Of a stretch of DNA of 64,000 nt, positions 60,883 through 64,000 are shown one piece after another (the first letter of the stretch is position 1; each line of letters opens with the position of its first letter). Source of the DNA: CAMLHP01 sp035759745 (lineage in GTDB: Bacteria > Gemmatimonadota > Gemmatimonadetes > Gemmatimonadales > GWC2-71-9); contig DASTUF010000077.1 in the NCBI GenBank assembly GCA_035759745.1, positions 34,087 to 98,086 of the forward strand, in the 5' to 3' direction. Under the pieces are notes generated by a model. That model ran no database searches, was not told where the DNA came from, and saw only the letters and a program-made list of their open reading frames with translations. The translations under genes were made by a program, and so were the position numbers.

Positions 60883-61943
60883 TCGTCCGGCGCCATCCCG
60901 CCACCAGCAACGCGGGCGGCATCCGGCGCGATCCGCCCCGATTCGGCGAGCTCGTCCAGGTGCTGCCGGAAGGTGCGCATCTCGGCCGACTCCTCCATCA
61001 CCCGGGAGATGTTGTCCTGCCCGGCGGGCTGCCGCAGCGCCGCCCTTGCGTCCGCATTGACCAGCAGCAGTTCGATGGCAGCGATCCGGCCTTCGCCGTC
61101 GGCCCGGGCCAGCAGCTGCTGCGCGATCACCGCGCGCAGCGCTTCGGCCAGCCGCAGGCGGCCGATCTCGCGCTCCTCCACCGGCAGCATCGCGACGAAG
61201 TGCCGCAGCGTCGACGCCGTGTCGGTGGTCGGCATCGTGGCGATCACCAGGCGCCCCGACTCCGCCGCCTTGAGGGCGGTGGCGGCGGTATCACCGTCGG
61301 TGATGTCGCCCAGCACGATCACGTCGGGATCCTGGCGGAGGGCCGCACGAAGCCCGTTGGCGAGCGAGTCGGTGTCGACGCCGACCTCGCGCTGGGTCAC
61401 CGAGGACGCGAGGTCCCGATGCAGGAACTCGATCGGATTCTCGATGGTGACGATGTGCCGCTGGCGCTGGGTGTTGATGCGGTGGACCAGCGCGGCGACA
61501 GTGGAGCTCTTGCCACTGCCCGAGACACCGGCTACCAGGACCAGCCCGCGGTCCAGGTCGGCCACGCTGGCCATCTCGTCGGGGAGCCCCAGCGATTCCA
61601 GCGTCGGCACCGTGAAGGGAATCACCCGCATGACGATCATGAATGACGAGCGCTGGCGCAGCACGTTGACCCGGAAGCGCCCGACGCCGGGCAGGCCCCA
61701 GGAGCAGTCGAAGTCGCGCAGCCGGTCGATCCGGGCGCGGTCTTCGTCGTTGCTCATCAGCCGCAGCGCGATGGCCCGGGTCTGCTCCGGCGTCAGGCGC
61801 TGCTTGGTGAGCGGGACGAGTTCGCCATTGATGCGCGCCCGGAACACGTCCCCCGCCTTGATGTGGAGGTCCGAGGCCCCGCGCGCCACCGCGGCCTTGA
61901 TGATCTGCTCGACGCTGGTGCGTCCGCTGGATTGTTCGCTCAT
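60879..61943 (-). CDS. PilT-like type IV pilus ATPase, divergent
   Basis: 354 residues, with the PilT layout: GASDLHIKAGD start, RFRVNVLRQRSS, Walker A GVSGSGKSS (139-147), Asp box TIENPIEF. Two motifs deviate: the Walker B region reads DVIVLGDITD instead of VGEMRD, and the His box ATLHTNSA is ATMPTTDT (235-242). The AIRA-like end motif is not evident. It may be a weak or non-canonical ATPase. It could drive pilus retraction under MglA control, as in motile bacteria, but no pilus genes are in view. ATGA overlap with trpS. Confidence 0.85.
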   Translation of the reverse strand: MSEQSSGRTSVEQIIKAAVARGASDLHIKAGDVFRARINGELVPLTKQRLTPEQTRAIALRLMSNDEDRARIDRLRDFDCSWGLPGVGRFRVNVLRQRSSFMIVMRVIPFTVPTLESLGLPDEMASVADLDRGLVLVAGVSGSGKSSTVAALVHRINTQRQRHIVTIENPIEFLHRDLASSVTQREVGVDTDSLANGLRAALRQDPDVIVLGDITDGDTAATALKAAESGRLVIATMPTTDTASTLRHFVAMLPVEEREIGRLRLAEALRAVIAQQLLARADGEGRIAAIELLLVNADARAALRQPAGQDNISRVMEESAEMRTFRQHLDELAESGRIAPDAARVAGGGMAPDE

Positions 61944-62932
61944 CGTGCCGGGAGGAACCCCATGCGCTCGTGGATGACAGTCATCGTTTCGGCGGCGCGC
62001 TCACGAGCGGTGGCAGCGCCGGCCGCCAGGATCTCGTCCACCCGACCGGGTGCCCCGGTCAGTTCCGCCGCACGCTCCCGGATGGGGGCGAGCACGGCGA
62101 TCATGTTGTCGGCCAGGACGCGCTTGCAGTCCAGACAGCCCCACCCAGCCGTGCGGCAATTGTGCGCCACCATCTCCACCGTTTCCGGCGGCGAGAAGTG
62201 CTTGTGGTAATCATAGATGTTGCAGATCTCGGGCGTGCCGGGATCGGTGCGGCGCTTCCGGGCCGGATCGGTCTTGGCCGGGCGGAGCTTCTCCCAGATC
62301 ACCTCGGGAGAATCGAGGATGTTGATGGTGTTGCCCTTTGACTTCGACATCTTGGACTCGCCGTCGAGCCCCATGATGCGCCGGGCCTTGGTGAGCAGCG
62401 GCTCCGGCTCCAGCAGTACCGTGGCTCCTCCGCCGTAGGCCGCATTCCAGCGCCGGGCCAGCTCACGCGAGAGCTCGAGGTGCTGTACCTGGTCGTCGCC
62501 CACCGGCACCTTGTCGGCGCGGTACAGCAGGATGTCCGCCGCCATCAGGATCGGATAGTTGAGCAGCCCGGCCGGAATGCTCTCGAGATCGGCGGACTTA
62601 TCTTTGAACTGGGTCATGCGCTCGAGCTCGCCCAGCGGCGCCACGGCGTTGAGCAGCCACATCAGCTCCGAGTGCGCGGCCACATGCGACTGCACGAAGA
62701 GCGTGGCACGCTCCGGGTCGACCCCGGACGCGATGATGCCGATCGCCATGTCACGGGTGCGCTGGCGATGCTGTGCCGCTTCGTAGAATGCGCCGGTGAT
62801 CGCATGCAGATCCACGATGCAGAACGTGGCATCGTACTCCGCTTGCAGACGCACCCAGTTCTGCACCGCGCCGAGCAGGTTGCCTATGTGCAGCTCGCCG
62901 GTGGGCTGAATTCCCGAGAAGACACGCGCCAT
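61940..62932 (-). CDS. trpS: Tryptophan-tRNA ligase
   Basis: Class I aminoacyl-tRNA synthetase, 330 aa. HIGN (15-18) and SKMSKSKG supply the ATP-binding signatures; FSGIQPTGELHIGNLLGA and LMAADILLYRAD are typical. ATG at 62932 begins MARVFSG; the upstream reading to 62968 is not conserved. The start codon overlaps the start of the divergent phosphatase gene within CATG. Head of a trpS-pilT-M28 peptidase minus-strand chain. Confidence 0.96.
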   Translation of the reverse strand: MARVFSGIQPTGELHIGNLLGAVQNWVRLQAEYDATFCIVDLHAITGAFYEAAQHRQRTRDMAIGIIASGVDPERATLFVQSHVAAHSELMWLLNAVAPLGELERMTQFKDKSADLESIPAGLLNYPILMAADILLYRADKVPVGDDQVQHLELSRELARRWNAAYGGGATVLLEPEPLLTKARRIMGLDGESKMSKSKGNTINILDSPEVIWEKLRPAKTDPARKRRTDPGTPEICNIYDYHKHFSPPETVEMVAHNCRTAGWGCLDCKRVLADNMIAVLAPIRERAAELTGAPGRVDEILAAGAATARERAAETMTVIHERMGFLPAR

Positions 62933-63752
62933 GCCGCCGAACCTAGCCAGCCGTGACGATGCACGCAAGCCAAGGTCCCACTTGGACTTACTGCACGCTG
63001 CCCAAACCGCCGCGAGCCGCGCCGCCGACTTGCTTCGGCAGGTGGAGGTTCCGTCGCCCGGCGAGTGGGAGGCGAAGAGCGCCCGGGATTACGTGACCGA
63101 CGTGGATCGGCGCATCGAGGGGGCCATCGCAGAATCGCTGGAAGGCATGGTGCCCGGCATGACGATCGTAGGAGAGGAGCTGCAGCCGGAACTCGCGCGC
63201 GGCGGACGGAGCTGGGTGGTGGATCCACTCGATGGTACCACCAACTTCCTGCATCGCTTCCCACCGTGGTCGGTGTCGATCGCCGCAGTCGAGGACGGCC
63301 GGCCCGTGGCCGGCGTGGTGCTGGACGTGGAGCGGGGCCATGAGTACTCGGCCGCCCTCAGCGAGGGGGCCTGGCGGGATGGACAGCGGTTGCAGGTGTC
63401 GACCATCACCGAGCCGGCCCAGGCGCTGATCGGCACCGGATTTCCGTTCAAGGATCTCAGTGGCCTGGATGATTACATAGCGGGATTCCGGCGCGTGGCC
63501 GCGGCGACGGCCGGTATCCGGCGCGCCGGCTCGGCGGCAATGGATCTCTGCTGGGTGGCGTCCGGGAGATTCGACGCTTTCTGGGAGCAGAAGCTGGCGC
63601 CGTGGGATGTGGCCGCAGGCATGCTCATCGTGCGGGAGGCAGGAGGGTTGGTGACCGATGCGTCGGGCCGGGACCGCGGGGTGGAGCACGGCCCACTGGT
63701 GGCCGGCAATCCTGCGATGCACGCCTGGCTGCTGGAGGTGCTCCGAACCTGA
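62931..63752 (+). CDS. Inositol-monophosphatase-family phosphatase
   Basis: 273 residues. Lithium-sensitive phosphatase motifs: the first metal Glu in GEELQPE, DPLDGTTNF (metal Asp cluster) and WDVAAGMLIVREAGG near the end. Family members act on inositol phosphates, PAP or histidinol phosphate; not decided here. ATG at 62931 overlaps the divergent trpS start; a TTG at 62980 region would give a more usual family N-terminus (LDLLHAAQTAASRA), so the first 17 residues may not be translated. Confidence 0.88.
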   Translation: MPPNLASRDDARKPRSHLDLLHAAQTAASRAADLLRQVEVPSPGEWEAKSARDYVTDVDRRIEGAIAESLEGMVPGMTIVGEELQPELARGGRSWVVDPLDGTTNFLHRFPPWSVSIAAVEDGRPVAGVVLDVERGHEYSAALSEGAWRDGQRLQVSTITEPAQALIGTGFPFKDLSGLDDYIAGFRRVAAATAGIRRAGSAAMDLCWVASGRFDAFWEQKLAPWDVAAGMLIVREAGGLVTDASGRDRGVEHGPLVAGNPAMHAWLLEVLRT

Positions 63753-63764
63753 GGCGGCTGCAGC

Positions 63765-64000
63765 CTAGCTGGGCGCGTTGGTCAGCACACGCGGGCCGTC
63801 GCGGGTGATGGCCACTGTGTGCTCGAAGTGCGCCGACAGCTTGCCGTCCGCGGTCACGACGGTCCACTTGTCGGCCAGGGTGCGGGTCTCGTAGCTCCCC
63901 TCGGTGATCATCGGCTCGATCGCGAGGGTCATCCCCTCGCGCAGCGCGGGGCCTCGGCGGGGCTGGCCGTGGTTGGGCACCTGCGGGTCCTCGTGGAACC
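63765..64000 (-). CDS. map: Methionine aminopeptidase, C-terminal fragment
   Basis: The right edge cuts this gene. The visible end reads FHEDPQVPNHG, then LREGMTLAIEPMITEG and a C-terminal FEHTVAITRDGPRVLT: the conserved His, the metal Glu in IEPM and the final Glu of type I methionine aminopeptidases. It removes N-terminal Met from new proteins. It converges on the phosphatase gene with only 12 bp between stops, which contain the palindrome GGCTGCAGCC. Confidence 0.93.
   Translation of the reverse strand, partial: FHEDPQVPNHGQPRRGPALREGMTLAIEPMITEGSYETRTLADKWTVVTADGKLSAHFEHTVAITRDGPRVLTNAPS

Overview
The window is high-GC, gene-dense bacterial DNA with short intergenic gaps and many 1-4 bp stop/start overlaps (ATGA, GTGA and, unusually, CTGA). 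Several features together suggest Gemmatimonadota: an MglA-type GTPase beside a roadblock protein, a GWxTD-domain protein, a class II (B12-dependent) ribonucleotide reductase as the only RNR in view, and a zinc-ribbon Ser/Thr kinase with a PEGA-like tail. This placement is inference from gene content and was not checked by a search. No rRNA, tRNA, CRISPR array, prophage or intact insertion sequence was recognised.

Layout. 1-11179 (all minus): polarity module mglA/mglB, replication-repair block dnaX-ybaB-recR, a YihY-type membrane protein with a YtxH protein, an aldolase, pgi, a metallo-beta-lactamase-fold hydrolase and pyk. 11448-18862: a glycan locus with a deacetylase-like/glycosyltransferase fusion, an FAD oxidoreductase, a second polysaccharide deacetylase, a nucleotide-sugar dehydrogenase and a convergent membrane glycosyltransferase. 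19127-26190 (minus): a coupled chain with peroxiredoxin, thioredoxin-like protein and ispG, then a methyltransferase, hydrolase and small proteins, a RidA lipoprotein and a decayed toxin-antitoxin locus. 26363-31225: nrdJ with a structured leader, and a transmembrane Ser/Thr kinase. 31443-47360: GWxTD protein, amidase, PP2C phosphatase, FHA protein, an AmpG-like permease, nagZ, anmK, murQ, gamma-glutamyltransferase, a glycine-zipper lipoprotein and an ABC exporter. 47456-64000: ccdA, a Fur-family regulator, a TIGR00300-type protein, priA, dipeptide epimerase, histone-deacetylase-like amidohydrolase, a ubiquitin-fold protein, YncE-like propeller, zincin, glyS, purA, M28 peptidase, a PilT-like ATPase, trpS, an inositol-monophosphatase-type phosphatase and the end of map.

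How the genes fit together. The centre reads as a peptidoglycan turnover and recycling block: amidase, permease, NagZ, AnmK, MurQ and gamma-glutamyltransferase, with an L-Ala-D/L-Glu-type epimerase further right. It is interleaved with a kinase, a PP2C phosphatase and an FHA protein, so phospho-signalling to the cell wall is plausible.

The most unusual signal is a family of intergenic arrays built from 7-bp units. Eleven loci were found (2795, 4617, 25123, 25823, 29112, 31890, 39309, 44697, 47349, 50116, 54331). The unit differs at each locus. Every array lies within about 25 bp of a stop codon and several contain the stop. Seven of the eleven have two inverted arms that would fold into a long hairpin. 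A second theme is three genes (4688-5614, 22357-23190, 53435-54325) whose conserved N-termini have no ATG/GTG/TTG start but do have an in-frame CTG; two of these sit in a CTGA overlap behind a good Shine-Dalgarno sequence.
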